This document shows, piece after piece, positions 1 through 9,928 of a DNA stretch of 64,000 bases. The notes under the pieces were generated by a model that saw only the letters and a program-made list of their open reading frames with translations, searched no databases and was not told the DNA's origin. The DNA lies in assembly GCF_011752935.1 (NCBI RefSeq), contig NZ_VWWO01000001.1, forward strand, positions 1,364,001 to 1,428,000, given 5' to 3'. The translations under genes and the position numbers were made by a program. This DNA is from Chitinophaga sp. Cy-1792 (GTDB lineage Bacteria; Bacteroidota; Bacteroidia; Chitinophagales; Chitinophagaceae). Position 1 is the stretch's first letter, and each line of letters opens with the position of its first letter.

Positions 1-1
1 T

Positions 2-1120
2 TGGGCTGCTATGTACAAACATATTGCAGCAGTGAATAAAGCCCTTTCCCAGCTGGAAGTTCGTAAAGAGGTAGGTACAGCGGAACACCGCAGATGGATT
101 AAAGGAGAATTACTTGGATTACGCGCATACCTGCACTTCGATATATTGAGGCTTTATGGCCCGGTGTATGGTACGGACAGCCTCTCTGCAAGAATTCCAT
201 ATTACGATAAATTCACTGACAAGTATTTACCTTTTCTTCCCGCTAATGAAGTGGCGAAGCATGTATTAAATGACCTGGATAGTGCAGAAGTTTTATTGCA
301 GGATGATCCGGTTATTACAGAAGGCAGAACCTGGTCCAATTCAGTCATTGACAATCCTACCTGGCATTTCCGCCAGTTCAGATTGAACGTATATGCAGTA
401 CAGGCGCTCAAGGCGAGAGTATATCTCTATACTAAAGCCAAAGCAGCGGCCTATCAGTATGCAAAGAAAGTAATAACGACAGCCGGACCGAAATTTCCTT
501 TTGTCGATCCACGAAATGTCTCTGGTCCGAACCCTGATCGCCTCTTTGCTTCTGAGTTGTTGTTCGCTTTGCAGGATATCAATATGGATGCTAAATTTCA
601 AAAGTATTTCTCTCCATCTAACAAGGATGCAAACATTCTTGCTGCTGCTCCCGCCAACCTGGGAAATGAATATGAGAGGAATGACAATGATCCCCGATAT
701 ACTGCAAACTGGGTAACTCCGGCTGGTGGCGTAAAAATCTACAGATGCTTTTATAAATATGCGGATATCAGTGAGCCGACAAAATATTCCTTTGTCTATC
801 ATCTGCCTATGATCCGTATTTCAGAAATGTATTTGATTGCAGCAGAATGTGAATCAGATAAAGCAACCGCACTCGGATATCTGAATGCAGTCAGGAAAGC
901 ACGTAAAGTATTCGATGCACCAGCTACAGCTACTGTGGCTACCGAATTGATGAAAGAGTTTAAAAGAGAATTTTATGGAGAAGGGCAATGCTTCTTTTAT
1001 TATAAAAGGTTAGGTTCTACCCCCATCACAAAAGGCGATGGAAGCGGCACTACAGTGAGAATGTCTGCAACACAGTACGTTTTACCGATTCCGGAAAATG
1101 AAATTTTGTACAGAAATTAA
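2..1120 (+). CDS. SusD/RagB family nutrient-binding lipoprotein, 5' end cut by window
   Basis: This is the C-terminal part of a SusD/RagB outer-surface lipoprotein, which caps a SusC-type TonB-dependent channel and binds the incoming nutrient. The frame is open to the window edge (W-A-A before the first visible Met at 11), so the signal peptide and N-terminal helices are missing; about 370 residues remain of a family that usually runs 450-600. Helical repeat segments such as RRWIKGELLGLRAYLHFDI and the late motif RISEMYLIAAECE are typical SusD tetratricopeptide-like signatures. Its SusC partner should lie just left of the window. The DUF4843 gene starts 10 bases after its stop, so they are probably co-transcribed. 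The substrate cannot be read from what is visible. Confidence 0.9.
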   Translation, partial: WAAMYKHIAAVNKALSQLEVRKEVGTAEHRRWIKGELLGLRAYLHFDILRLYGPVYGTDSLSARIPYYDKFTDKYLPFLPANEVAKHVLNDLDSAEVLLQDDPVITEGRTWSNSVIDNPTWHFRQFRLNVYAVQALKARVYLYTKAKAAAYQYAKKVITTAGPKFPFVDPRNVSGPNPDRLFASELLFALQDINMDAKFQKYFSPSNKDANILAAAPANLGNEYERNDNDPRYTANWVTPAGGVKIYRCFYKYADISEPTKYSFVYHLPMIRISEMYLIAAECESDKATALGYLNAVRKARKVFDAPATATVATELMKEFKREFYGEGQCFFYYKRLGSTPITKGDGSGTTVRMSATQYVLPIPENEILYRN

Positions 1121-1130
1121 TACGCTTGCC

Positions 1131-1901
1131 ATGAAAAAAATTATCACAGGATTATTTATAATTATAGCAGGATGTCTTTTTGTAATCTCCTGCAAAAGGG
1201 AAGATATTCCCGCATATAACAGTACCAACGATGTGTATTTCTCTATTACAAGTAATAGTATCCCAAAAGATACAAGCTTTGTAACATTTGCCTATACACC
1301 TTTCACTACAGATACCACTGTAAACTTCCTGATCCGGGTTACCGGACCTGCAAGTAAACAGGACCGTGCGTTTAATCTGCAAATAGCGGATACCGTCGGT
1401 AATCCGGCCAAACGAGGCATTCATTATGATATGCCTTCATCATTGGTGATGCCGGCAGGCAAACTTTCGGTGTATATACCCATCCGTTTTTACAAAACAA
1501 AAGAGATGGCTACACAAACATATGTACTCGACATGCATCTTTTGCCGAATGAAAATTTTACGACTAGTCTGAAAGCCGCTGTGGTTGATAAGGCACAAGG
1601 CATTACAAAAAATGTATTGCGTCATGTAATCACCATTGATGATAGATTAGCGCAACCAGCTGGTTGGGCAGATATTTACTTTGGAAAATACTCCAAAGAA
1701 AAAATTCTGCTGATTGGGTCTGCCGTTCCTTATGATATTAAAGCTTTTGCAACTGCGAATAACGCCTATCTTCCTGTACCTACCTGTACTTATCTGAGTT
1801 CCTTTATGATGCGCTATTTCAAAGATCATGCGGCGGTAGGTGATACTATCCGCGAAGCAGATGGTACTGTTATGACGATGGGCCCTGCCGCATCTATCTG
1901 A
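1131..1901 (+). CDS. DUF4843-type surface lipoprotein
   Basis: Predicted 256-residue lipoprotein. I chose the ATG at 1131 rather than the in-frame ATG at 1098, because it gives a clean signal peptide (MKKIITGLFIIIAG...) and a lipobox ending at Cys21 (FVISC), and because 1098 lies inside the upstream SusD gene. The body is beta-rich, as in DUF4843 proteins, which habitually sit directly after SusD in one class of Bacteroidota SusCD loci. Its position between SusD and a PKD-like lipoprotein matches that arrangement. Molecular function is unknown; an accessory role in substrate capture at the cell surface is inference from context. The family assignment is by position and general appearance, not by a search. 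Confidence 0.75.
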   Translation: MKKIITGLFIIIAGCLFVISCKREDIPAYNSTNDVYFSITSNSIPKDTSFVTFAYTPFTTDTTVNFLIRVTGPASKQDRAFNLQIADTVGNPAKRGIHYDMPSSLVMPAGKLSVYIPIRFYKTKEMATQTYVLDMHLLPNENFTTSLKAAVVDKAQGITKNVLRHVITIDDRLAQPAGWADIYFGKYSKEKILLIGSAVPYDIKAFATANNAYLPVPTCTYLSSFMMRYFKDHAAVGDTIREADGTVMTMGPAASI

Positions 1902-1919
1902 TTTATCTAACCAGAAAAC

Positions 1920-3413
1920 ATGAAAATGAAAAATATATTTTTCCCTTTAATGGCATGTGTACTGATGGTATTTACCGGCTGTTATAAAGACAAGGGTAAT
2001 TACAGTTATCATCCCATCAATGAAGTCACTGAAATAAGCAATATCGATGAAGGGTATGTTATGCTGTATGGCAATACCCTCAGTATTAAACCAGCAGTCA
2101 GGATGAGTATCGACAGCAATGCGAATCTTGCTGATACCAACAAGTTTGGCTACCAATGGATTTCCTACAAATACAACGTAGCTGTAGGCGATACTATACG
2201 AACAGTATTTGCTACCACGCCTACGCTGGAGTGGGCCGCTAATCTGAAGCCTGATACCTACACCTGTTTTTTCAAGATCACAGACAAGTCTACAGGGTTA
2301 AGCCAGCAGAAACGGTTCATGCTCAAAATTACCACCATGATTACCAATGGCCTCCTGATCCTCAATGATGTGAATGGAAAAGCCAGACTGGATATGTTAT
2401 CTTATCTGCTGACCAGGGATACATTGATAGATGATGTACTGAAATTTACAGTAGCAGGAATGCCGGAAATTACCAATCCTAAGGCCCTGCGCAGGTATTC
2501 TACGCTCACCGGTGATATGACCTATATTCTGGGAGATAAGGCGGCGTATAAAGTAGATAATCTTTACATGAAGTGGAAAAGCACCTATAGCCTGCCATAT
2601 GATTTTGTAAATGCCGGTGATATAACCACTGCTGAGGCGATGGCATCTAATGAAAGCAGCCTTAATTTCTGTATAAGCGGAGGGAATGTGTATTTCAACT
2701 TCGCTCCAATGGGGGTACCGGCTTTTGCGTTGCCTGTCAACAGGATGAAGGGCGCCACCGGTATGTTTCGTGCAGCCCCGTTCGTGGCGATGGGAACAGG
2801 TATGATAGGTGTATTGTATAATGATGATGAAAAGCGCTTCGTGGCTTTCAATCCTTATGCCAGATCCAGTGAGTCGTCGGATCTTCCGGATAATTTTACT
2901 ACTGGTCTGGACCTGATCTGGATGGGAGACAGCCGCTTTCTCAACGGGCAGAGTTCCGCTGTCGTAGGTGACCGTAAGAAAGGGATCTATAAACTTTACA
3001 AGTTTGGACCAGACTATGGTGCTGTCAGGTATGATGGGGTTTACGATATTTCCGGTTACCCTGAAATCGGCAATGCCACTTCTTTTGCGATCAGCAATAC
3101 ATATGGATTTCTTTTTTATGCAGCTGGTGGCAAGCTGTATGAGGCAGATGCTGCTACTGGTCTGGCCAGGTTAATGGTGGACCTTGGTAATGAGAAGATT
3201 ACCAGCTTATATATTCCGAACTTCTATAATTTCAGCGGGCCTTTAGCTGATCTGGAAAATTGCGTAATGGTAGCCTCCTATAATCCGGCTAAAGCTGCCG
3301 GCAGCAATGGTACTATTCGTCAGTACTGGATAGAAAGCCGGCTGGATCCGCTGATATTGGTACGAACCATTGAAGGAGTGGGTAAAGTAGTAGAAATGTT
3401 GTATAAGAAATAA
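1920..3413 (+). CDS. PKD-like family surface lipoprotein
   Basis: 497-residue lipoprotein with a signal peptide and lipobox at Cys21 (VFTGC), followed by KDKGNYSYHPINEV, the opening usual for the PKD-like lipoproteins found in SusCD operons. The N-terminal 140 residues look like immunoglobulin/PKD folds (for example FGYQWISYKYN); the remainder is beta-rich with repeated short strands consistent with a propeller-like domain. It follows the DUF4843 gene by 18 bases and ends 44 bases before a strong hairpin, so it is probably the last gene of the operon. The likely role is binding of a polymer or peptide at the outer surface alongside SusCD; no catalytic motif is visible. Confidence 0.75.
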   Translation: MKMKNIFFPLMACVLMVFTGCYKDKGNYSYHPINEVTEISNIDEGYVMLYGNTLSIKPAVRMSIDSNANLADTNKFGYQWISYKYNVAVGDTIRTVFATTPTLEWAANLKPDTYTCFFKITDKSTGLSQQKRFMLKITTMITNGLLILNDVNGKARLDMLSYLLTRDTLIDDVLKFTVAGMPEITNPKALRRYSTLTGDMTYILGDKAAYKVDNLYMKWKSTYSLPYDFVNAGDITTAEAMASNESSLNFCISGGNVYFNFAPMGVPAFALPVNRMKGATGMFRAAPFVAMGTGMIGVLYNDDEKRFVAFNPYARSSESSDLPDNFTTGLDLIWMGDSRFLNGQSSAVVGDRKKGIYKLYKFGPDYGAVRYDGVYDISGYPEIGNATSFAISNTYGFLFYAAGGKLYEADAATGLARLMVDLGNEKITSLYIPNFYNFSGPLADLENCVMVASYNPAKAAGSNGTIRQYWIESRLDPLILVRTIEGVGKVVEMLYKK

Positions 3414-3457
3414 TTATTATATAAAGATAGCTATAACTAGTCCCTGTTTTTGATATT

Positions 3458-3497
3458 AAAAGGCTGGTCTCTCAGGAAGAGGCCAGCCTTTTTGCTT
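3458..3497 (+). terminator. Rho-independent terminator after the SusD/PKD operon
   Basis: Ten-base stem AAAAGGCTGG / CCAGCCTTTT (3458-3467 and 3483-3492) with a short loop, followed by T-rich sequence. It lies 44 bases after the PKD-like gene. Confidence 0.75.
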
Positions 3498-3845
3498 TTT
3501 TATGGGCATTTTGACAGCCCTGCCGATGCTGATTTGCAGTGTAATAGGCAAAATCCGTCAATTTGGCCTGATTGCAAATTGTATTTTGTTAAAAATCATT
3601 TCTTCCGTATTATGCCGTTATTTCATCCCGGAAATCCCCGAATTTATTACTAATTTTACAGGCCTTGAAAAGCAGCAATATAGACTGACACGTTGTCAGC
3701 TGCCGCCTTCCAAGCATAATATTTGAGTAACATCAATCCCTATCTGTCCAACTAACTTAACCGGATTTCCTACTGAAAGGGACTGGTTACGGAAAAATGA
3801 AAACTGATGATGGATTTACTTCCGACTCAGCCACGATAGGTAAGT

Positions 3846-3853
3846 TACATTTG
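3846..3853 (+). promoter_or_regulatory. Candidate secA promoter -7 element
   Basis: TACATTTG is an exact match to the Bacteroidota -7 consensus TAnnTTTG, 36 bases before the secA ATG. A good TTTG -33 partner is not visible at the expected distance, so the call rests on the -7 box alone. Confidence 0.4.
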
Positions 3854-3888
3854 AAATTGAAATCGTAATTCGTAATTAAACATTCTAT

Positions 3889-6800
3889 ATGTTAGGTTTT
3901 TTAACAAAGCTGTTTGGAGGGAATAAGTCTGACAGAGATATCAAGTCTATCGCTCCAATAGTGAAGCAGATCAATGAGGAGTATGAGAAACTGCAATCCC
4001 TGCCTATTGACGACCTGCGTCATAAAACCCAGGATTTCCGCGCCCGTATCAAGGAACACCTTGCTGTTATTGATAAGGATATAACAGAAAAACAGGAAAC
4101 TGCGGACAATTCAGAGGATGTTACCATAAAAGATGCTATTTATCAAGAAATAGACGTACTGAAAAAAGACCGTGACAAGCAACTGGAAGTAATTCTCCAG
4201 GAACTGTTACCGGAAGCTTTTGCAGTTGTCAAAGAAACTGCCCGTCGCCTGGCAAATAATACTACCATTACCTCTAACGCTACCGCGTTAGACCGTCAGC
4301 TGGCTGTTACCAAAGACTATGTTACCATCGAAGGTGACAAGGCTATCTGGAAAAACACCTGGACTGCCGCAGGCAACCAGGTTACCTGGAACATGATACA
4401 CTATGATGTACAGCTCATCGGTGGTATCGTATTACACCAGGGTAAAATCTCCGAAATGGCTACCGGTGAGGGTAAAACACTGGTATCTACCCTTCCTGCC
4501 TACCTCAACGCACTCGCCGGACAAGGTGTTCACATCGTAACCGTGAATAACTACCTCGCCCTGCGTGACTCTGAGTGGAACGGCCCTCTCTTCGAATTCC
4601 TCGGTATTACCGTTGACTGTATCGATGTTCACCAACCGAACACCGCTGCCCGTCGTCAGGCTTACCTGGCTGATATCACCTATGGTACCAATAACGAGTA
4701 TGGTTTCGACTATCTCCGTGATAACATGGTGCACAGCCCTGAGGAAATGGTACAACGCAAACATCACTTCGCTATGGTCGATGAGGTGGATAGCGTATTG
4801 ATCGATGATGCCCGTACACCGCTGATCATTTCCGGTCCGGTATACCGTGGTGAAGAACAGGAATACCATGTACTGCAGCCGCGTATCGCTCACCTGTTTG
4901 AATTACAGAGAAGAGAAGTAAATAAATACCTGCTGGAAGCTAAAAAGCTGATCGCAGAAGGTAAAGATGATCCTAAAACCGGTGGCCTTGCACTGATGCG
5001 CGCCTGGAGAGGTTTACCTAAAAGTAGCGCCCTGATCAAGTTCCTCAGCGAACCAGGTATGAAAGTATTACTGCAGAAAGCAGAAAACTACTACCTGGCA
5101 GATCAGCAACGCGAAATGCCTAAAGTAGACGCCGGCCTATACTTCGCTATCGAAGAAAAAAATAACAGCGTAGACCTGACTGATAAAGGTATCGCTGAAA
5201 TTACCGGCTCCGGTGAAGATGAACACTTCTTCATCCTCCCTGACGTTGGTTCTGAACTGGCTGAAATCGAAAAACTGGATGTTCCTGCTGAAGAAAAACT
5301 CCAGCGTAAAGATACCCTGCTGCAGGAATTTGCAGCTAAATCTGACCGTATCCACTCCGCTCAGCAATTGCTGAAAGCATATACCCTCTTCGAAAAAGAT
5401 GTGGAATATGTGGTAATGGATGGTAAAGTAAAAATCGTAGACGAACAGACAGGTCGTATCCTTGATGGTCGTCGTTACTCTGATGGTCTGCACCAGGCGA
5501 TCGAAGCAAAGGAAAATGTGAAAGTAGAAGCTGCTACACAAACCTTCGCAACCATCACCTTACAGAACTACTTCCGTATGTACCACAAACTTGGTGGTAT
5601 GACCGGTACCGCTACTACGGAAGCGGGTGAGTTCTGGGAAATCTACAAACTGGATGTAATCACCATCCCTACTAACCTGCCTATCTCCCGTAATGACGCT
5701 GAAGATCTGGTTTACAAAACCAAGAGAGATAAATATAAAGCAGTTATCGAAGAAGTAAAGAAACTGCAGGCTGCGGGTCGTCCGGTACTGGTAGGTACTA
5801 CCTCTGTAGAGGTGTCCGAATTGCTGGGCAAAATGCTCACCTTCGAAAAAGTACCTCACAACGTATTGAACGCGAAACAGCACGCCCGTGAAGCACAGGT
5901 TGTTGCTGAAGCTGGTTTGGCCGGCGCTGTGACCATCGCTACCAACATGGCGGGTCGTGGTACGGATATCAAACTCGGACCTGGCGTGAAAGAAGCAGGT
6001 GGTCTGGCCATCATCGGTACAGAAAGACACGAAAGCCGTCGTGTAGACAGACAGCTGCGTGGTCGTGCCGGTCGTCAGGGAGATCCGGGATCTTCCCAGT
6101 TCTTCGTTTCCCTGGAAGATGACCTGATGCGTATGTTCGGTTCCGATCGTATCGCTGGTCTGATGGACCGTATGGGTTACAAAGAAGGCGAAGTAATCCA
6201 GCACAGCATGATTACCCGTTCCATCGAAAGAGCACAGAAAAAAGTAGAAGAAAATAACTTCGGTATCCGTAAACGTTTGCTCGAATACGATGACGTAATG
6301 AACAAACAACGTACGGTTATCTACAGCAAACGTAACCACGCACTGTTTGGCGAACGTCTGGCGATCGATATCGATAACGCATTCTATGACGTAGCTGAAA
6401 ACCTGGTAAATACCCACAGAGAAAGCGGCGATTATGAAGCTTTCAAAATGGATGCCATCATGAACTTCTCTATTGATACTGAAATCACTAAAGAAGAGCT
6501 GGCACGTACCGATATCAATGCACTGGCTACCAAACTGTATCACGAAGGTAAAGCTAACTATAACCGTAAAGTAGCAGCGATCGCTGAACACTTTGAAGGT
6601 ATCTCCACCCGTATCATGGCGGACCATCCTAACCAATACGGTTCAATCGGTATTCCATTTACCGATGGCCGCAGACGTATGGAGATCTATCCTGATCTGC
6701 ACAAAACTGCAGAAACCCATGGTCATGAAGTGATGAATACCCTCGAACGTACCATCACCCTGCACCTCATCGATGATGCATGGAAAGAGCACCTGCGTGC

Positions 6801-7209
6801 AATGGATGACCTGAAACAATCTGTACAAAGTGCAGTTTACGAACAGAAAGATCCGTTGCTGATCTATAAATTTGAAGCGTTCAACCTCTTCAAGGAAATG
6901 GATGGTGAAACCAGCCGCGATATCGTAGCCTTCCTCACCAAAGCCATGATCTTCATGGAAAATGAAGGTCAGCAGCCAATGCCGGAAGCAGCACGCCAGG
7001 AAGAAAGAACAGATATGAGCAAAATGCGCGCAACGCATGAGGATATGTCTGCTCAAAACAGCTACCAGGGCGCTACAGCTGAATACGCACAGGAAGTAGA
7101 AGAAGAAAAAACCGAACCAGTACGCGTAGGTCCTAAAGTAGGTCGTAACGACCCTTGCCCTTGCGGAAGCGGTAAAAAATTCAAACAATGTCATGGTCGT
7201 GACCTGTAA
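3889..7209 (+). CDS. secA: Preprotein translocase ATPase SecA
   Basis: SecA drives unfolded preproteins through SecYEG using ATP. The 1106-residue protein has the Walker A MATGEGKT at 190-197, the DEVD Walker B motif at 298-301 with [12 protein letters not shown] after it, the helicase motif [15 protein letters not shown] and [15 protein letters not shown] in the second nucleotide-binding domain. It ends in a zinc-binding SEC-C tail (residues 1087-1106; C1090, C1092, C1101, H1102) that contacts SecB and the ribosome. It is about 200 residues longer than E. coli SecA; the extra length, including charged segments around residues 60-100, is usual in Bacteroidota. It is monocistronic by position, with a terminator at 7236. 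Codon use is strongly biased, fitting a highly expressed gene. Confidence 0.98.
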   Translation: MLGFLTKLFGGNKSDRDIKSIAPIVKQINEEYEKLQSLPIDDLRHKTQDFRARIKEHLAVIDKDITEKQETADNSEDVTIKDAIYQEIDVLKKDRDKQLEVILQELLPEAFAVVKETARRLANNTTITSNATALDRQLAVTKDYVTIEGDKAIWKNTWTAAGNQVTWNMIHYDVQLIGGIVLHQGKISEMATGEGKTLVSTLPAYLNALAGQGVHIVTVNNYLALRDSEWNGPLFEFLGITVDCIDVHQPNTAARRQAYLADITYGTNNEYGFDYLRDNMVHSPEEMVQRKHHFAMVDEVDSVLIDDARTPLIISGPVYRGEEQEYHVLQPRIAHLFELQRREVNKYLLEAKKLIAEGKDDPKTGGLALMRAWRGLPKSSALIKFLSEPGMKVLLQKAENYYLADQQREMPKVDAGLYFAIEEKNNSVDLTDKGIAEITGSGEDEHFFILPDVGSELAEIEKLDVPAEEKLQRKDTLLQEFAAKSDRIHSAQQLLKAYTLFEKDVEYVVMDGKVKIVDEQTGRILDGRRYSDGLHQAIEAKENVKVEAATQTFATITLQNYFRMYHKLGGMTGTATTEAGEFWEIYKLDVITIPTNLPISRNDAEDLVYKTKRDKYKAVIEEVKKLQAAGRPVLVGTTSVEVSELLGKMLTFEKVPHNVLNAKQHAREAQVVAEAGLAGAVTIATNMAGRGTDIKLGPGVKEAGGLAIIGTERHESRRVDRQLRGRAGRQGDPGSSQFFVSLEDDLMRMFGSDRIAGLMDRMGYKEGEVIQHSMITRSIERAQKKVEENNFGIRKRLLEYDDVMNKQRTVIYSKRNHALFGERLAIDIDNAFYDVAENLVNTHRESGDYEAFKMDAIMNFSIDTEITKEELARTDINALATKLYHEGKANYNRKVAAIAEHFEGISTRIMADHPNQYGSIGIPFTDGRRRMEIYPDLHKTAETHGHEVMNTLERTITLHLIDDAWKEHLRAMDDLKQSVQSAVYEQKDPLLIYKFEAFNLFKEMDGETSRDIVAFLTKAMIFMENEGQQPMPEAARQEERTDMSKMRATHEDMSAQNSYQGATAEYAQEVEEEKTEPVRVGPKVGRNDPCPCGSGKKFKQCHGRDL

Positions 7210-7235
7210 TCAGGTGATAACCGTTAAATAATCAG

Positions 7236-7266
7236 GGGGCCGGCTTACAAAGCCGGTCCCTTTTTG
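7236..7266 (+). terminator. Terminator after secA
   Basis: Stem GGGGCCGGCT / AGCCGGTCCC (7236-7245 and 7251-7260, one G-U pair), five-base loop, then five T. It is 26 bases after the secA stop. Confidence 0.85.
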
Positions 7267-7366
7267 TTTTGCAGCCTTATAATGCCCTTAAAAGATAACC
7301 CGGTGCTGCCTCCTTTGCCCGGGGAAAAGAAAAAGATTGTTTAATTTCGCCCAATAATATAATCTG

Positions 7367-8023
7367 ATGGAAATTAACCGCTATATAGATCATACTATAT
7401 TGAAACCTACGACCACACTGGAAGATATCAAAAACCTGTGTCTGGAATGCGTAGAGTATGACTTCGCTGCTGCCTGTGTACCGCCGCTGTACGTAAAAAT
7501 TGCTAAACAGTTTCTGGGAAATACCAATACCAAAGTAGCCACCGTAATCGGCTTCCCTTTTGGTTATTCGGCTATTGAAGCCAAAGTAGCTGAGACGGTA
7601 CTGGCTATTGTTGATGAGGCTGATGAACTGGACGTGGTCATCAATATCTCCGCCATAAAAAATAATGACTGGGAATACCTGGAAAAAGAGATCGCTAACC
7701 TGATGTACATCATCCGGGAGAAGAAAAAGGTGATCAAGGTAATTATTGAGAGCGGGATACTGACAGACGAGGAAATTGTGAAGTGTTGCCAGCTGTATGC
7801 AAAGTACGGCGTGGATTTTGTTAAAACCTCCACCGGTTATGCTGAAAAAGGGGCTACCTTACATGCTGTGAAGCTGATGAGAGCCAACCTGCCTGCTGAA
7901 ATCCAGATTAAAGCTTCCGGCGGTATCCGTACCTTCGCATTTGCAAAGGAACTGATCGAAGCCGGCGCTACCAGGATTGGCGCCAGTGCCAGCGTTTCCA
8001 TTGTGAAAGAGGCTAAGGCCTGA
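7367..8023 (+). CDS. deoC: Deoxyribose-phosphate aldolase
   Basis: Class I aldolase that splits 2-deoxyribose 5-phosphate into glyceraldehyde 3-phosphate and acetaldehyde in deoxynucleoside breakdown; cytosolic. The 218 residues match the short DeoC type. The Schiff-base lysine is K153 in FVKTSTGY and the second catalytic lysine is K182 in IKASGGIRT; the TIM-barrel opening reads IDHTILKPTTT. The SPOR gene follows after 24 bases and the M20 gene overlaps that, suggesting a three-gene transcript, although their functions do not obviously belong together. Confidence 0.96.
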   Translation: MEINRYIDHTILKPTTTLEDIKNLCLECVEYDFAAACVPPLYVKIAKQFLGNTNTKVATVIGFPFGYSAIEAKVAETVLAIVDEADELDVVINISAIKNNDWEYLEKEIANLMYIIREKKKVIKVIIESGILTDEEIVKCCQLYAKYGVDFVKTSTGYAEKGATLHAVKLMRANLPAEIQIKASGGIRTFAFAKELIEAGATRIGASASVSIVKEAKA

Positions 8024-8047
8024 TTGCTCATGACCAATTAAAAAACT

Positions 8048-8488
8048 ATGCATAAATTTCTCCTCCTGATTTGCTGTCTGTTTGCAGGCACCTGTGTTAT
8101 GGCCCAGGATAATGCTACCGCCAGTAATGGTTCCGTAAAGGTGATCAAGGATAGTCGTGTTGATGCGCTGGTTAAAAAGCAGATTTATATCAACTCTCTG
8201 GCCATCCGTAACCAATCGGGCTTCAGAGTGCAGGTCATCTCCACCAACAAACGTGCAGATGCCAACGAAGCCAAACAACGTGTGATGCAATTATACCCTG
8301 ACCTCCGCACCTACATGGAGTTTCAGGCCCCTTATTTCAAAGTGCGCGTGGGTGATTATAAAACCCGCGAGGAAGCAGGTGAATTGCGCGATAAACTCTC
8401 CAGCCTTTTTTCTGGCGGCGTGTTTGTAGTGCCTTCCACCATCAATGTGTCACTGGATAAAGAACTATCTAATGAAGAATCTAATTAA
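8048..8488 (+). CDS. SPOR-domain periplasmic protein
   Basis: 146 residues with a signal peptide (MHKFLLLICCLFAGTCVMAQ, cleavage expected after the Ala before Gln). A C-terminal SPOR domain runs from about 65 to 140 (GFRVQVISTNKRADANEAKQ ... PYFKVRVGDYKTREEAGEL). SPOR domains bind denuded glycan strands of peptidoglycan, often at division sites. No other domain is present, so it is probably a small peptidoglycan-binding accessory protein. The last 17 bases overlap the downstream amidohydrolase gene in another frame, so translation of the two may be coupled. Confidence 0.88.
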   Translation: MHKFLLLICCLFAGTCVMAQDNATASNGSVKVIKDSRVDALVKKQIYINSLAIRNQSGFRVQVISTNKRADANEAKQRVMQLYPDLRTYMEFQAPYFKVRVGDYKTREEAGELRDKLSSLFSGGVFVVPSTINVSLDKELSNEESN

Positions 8489-9653
8489 GGAGCTGGCAAA
8501 AGCCTATGCTCCGGAGTTTATCGGGATCAGGGAACATCTGCATGCCCACCCGGAACTGTCATTCCAGGAATATGAAACCTCAAAGTTTATACAAGCGAAG
8601 CTGACAGAATTTGGCGTTCCTTTTAAAGCCGGTGTGGCCGGTACCGGTATTGTAGCCCTGATAGAAGGAAAAAATCCTGCATCAAGAGTGATAGCGCTGC
8701 GCGCAGATATCGATGCTTTACCCATTACAGAAGCTAACAAGGTTCCCTACAAATCGCAGAACGAAGGCGTCATGCATGCCTGTGGCCACGATGTACACAC
8801 TACCTGTGTGCTCGGCGCCACCAAAATTCTGAATGAAATAAAAGATCAGTTCGAAGGAACTATCAAAATATTATTCCAGCCGGGTGAAGAGAAGCATCCT
8901 GGCGGCGCCAGCATCATGATTGAAGAAGGCGCACTGGAAAACCCACGTCCCGACGCTATCCTGGGTATGCACGTACAGCCTACCATGGAAGCCGGCAACC
9001 TGGGTTTCAGAGCAGGTCAGTACATGGCCAGCGCTGATGAGATCTACATCACCGTTAAAGGCAAAGGTGGCCATGCCGCTTTACCTCAGCTGACAGCAGA
9101 TACCATCCTCATCGCTTCCAATATTGTTGTTAGTCTGCAACAGATCATCTCCCGAAATAATAATCCTTTCTCTCCGTCTGTACTGAGCATCTGTGCCTTC
9201 AATGGTGGTTTTACGACAAACGTAATACCCAGCGAAGTGAAGCTGATGGGTACTTTCAGGGCGATGGACGAAGTATGGCGCTTCAAAGCACATGACCTGA
9301 TCCGTAAACAGGCTAAAGGTATCGCAGAAGCAATGGGCGCTGAAATCGACATCGATATTCTTGTTGGATACCCAACGCTTTACAACAATGAAGCGGTAAC
9401 TGCACAGGCACGCAGTCTGGCAGAAGAGTTTATCGGTAAAGAAGATGTACTGGATACAGAGATAAGAATGGGCGCAGAAGATTTTGCCTTCTATTCACAG
9501 ATCATTCCGGCCTGCTTCTTCCGGCTCGGAACAGGTAATGCCGCCAAAGGCATTAACTCCGGCGTACATACCGCTACTTTCGATATCGACGCTAAAGCGA
9601 TTGAAATCGGAATGGGGACTATGGCGTACCTGGCGACACAGTTTAAGAAATAA
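8472..9653 (+). CDS. M20 family metal-dependent amidohydrolase (HipO-like)
   Basis: 393-residue metallopeptidase-fold amidohydrolase of the hippurate hydrolase/N-acyl-amino-acid deacylase group. The ATG at 8472 is preferred to the earlier in-frame ATG at 8445, because MKNLIKELAKAYAPEFIGIR is the usual family start. Metal-binding motifs are visible: HACGHDVHTT (C104, H106), ADIDALPI, the catalytic glutamates in PGEEKHPGGA, and GMHVQPT. The dimerisation lid domain follows (KGKGGHAALPQ), and the last metal ligand lies near GAEDFAFYSQ. No signal peptide is present, so it is cytosolic. The substrate is likely an N-acyl or N-acetyl amino acid or amino-acid conjugate; the exact one cannot be told from sequence. 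Confidence 0.93.
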   Translation: MKNLIKELAKAYAPEFIGIREHLHAHPELSFQEYETSKFIQAKLTEFGVPFKAGVAGTGIVALIEGKNPASRVIALRADIDALPITEANKVPYKSQNEGVMHACGHDVHTTCVLGATKILNEIKDQFEGTIKILFQPGEEKHPGGASIMIEEGALENPRPDAILGMHVQPTMEAGNLGFRAGQYMASADEIYITVKGKGGHAALPQLTADTILIASNIVVSLQQIISRNNNPFSPSVLSICAFNGGFTTNVIPSEVKLMGTFRAMDEVWRFKAHDLIRKQAKGIAEAMGAEIDIDILVGYPTLYNNEAVTAQARSLAEEFIGKEDVLDTEIRMGAEDFAFYSQIIPACFFRLGTGNAAKGINSGVHTATFDIDAKAIEIGMGTMAYLATQFKK

Positions 9654-9669
9654 AATAAACATATTTTTT

Positions 9670-9756
9670 GGAGGGGAGTTTCTCCACGCCGAAGGCGTGG
9701 AGAAACTCCCCTCCGGTTTTATGAAGATGCCTCCGGCATCTTCATAAAACCGGAGG
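9670..9756. repeat. Two overlapping perfect palindromes with three-base loops
   Basis: Arm 9670-9690 pairs perfectly with 9694-9714 (21 bp, loop gaa). Arm 9710-9731 pairs perfectly with 9735-9756 (22 bp, loop tcc). The two hairpins share bases 9710-9714, so they cannot both be fully closed. They lie 16 bases after the M20 gene and may also stop transcription, but there is no following T-run of note. They are similar in design to the hairpins at 57558-57603. Confidence 0.85.
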
Positions 9757-9794
9757 AAAAATAACAGTGGGCGGAGAGCACCTCCGGGAAATAA

Positions 9795-9820
9795 AAAATG
9801 CCGATGGATATCGGCATTTT
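9795..9820. terminator. Bidirectional terminator between the M20 gene and the GntR/ABC operon
   Basis: Stem AAAATGCCGAT / ATCGGCATTTT (9795-9805 and 9810-9820) with loop ggat. The A-rich left side and T-rich right side let it work on both strands for two converging transcripts. Confidence 0.75.
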
Positions 9821-9928
9821 ATTACTAAGGAAAATGTTGTTATGAGAGAGTGCTGATGAAAATCAGCCTTTCTTTTTTATTGCTTGTAAAACTGATAAGT
9901 ATAATTTATTCTAACACTAAAAGAATCT

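Larger units (their letters stand above)
3414..3888. other. 475-base gap between the PKD-like gene and secA
   Basis: Contains the terminator at 3458 and a candidate secA promoter at 3846. Two small open frames (3450-3653 and 3502-3726) overlap each other, start inside or next to the terminator, and lack recognisable protein features, so I do not call genes here. Confidence 0.6.

Noticed and set aside
3450..3726. Two small open frames before secA
   Set aside because: They overlap in different frames and begin in or beside the terminator.
5560..6636. 358-codon open frame on the minus strand inside secA
   Set aside because: It lies wholly within secA in antisense, has a composition driven by secA's biased codons, and contains no recognisable domain.
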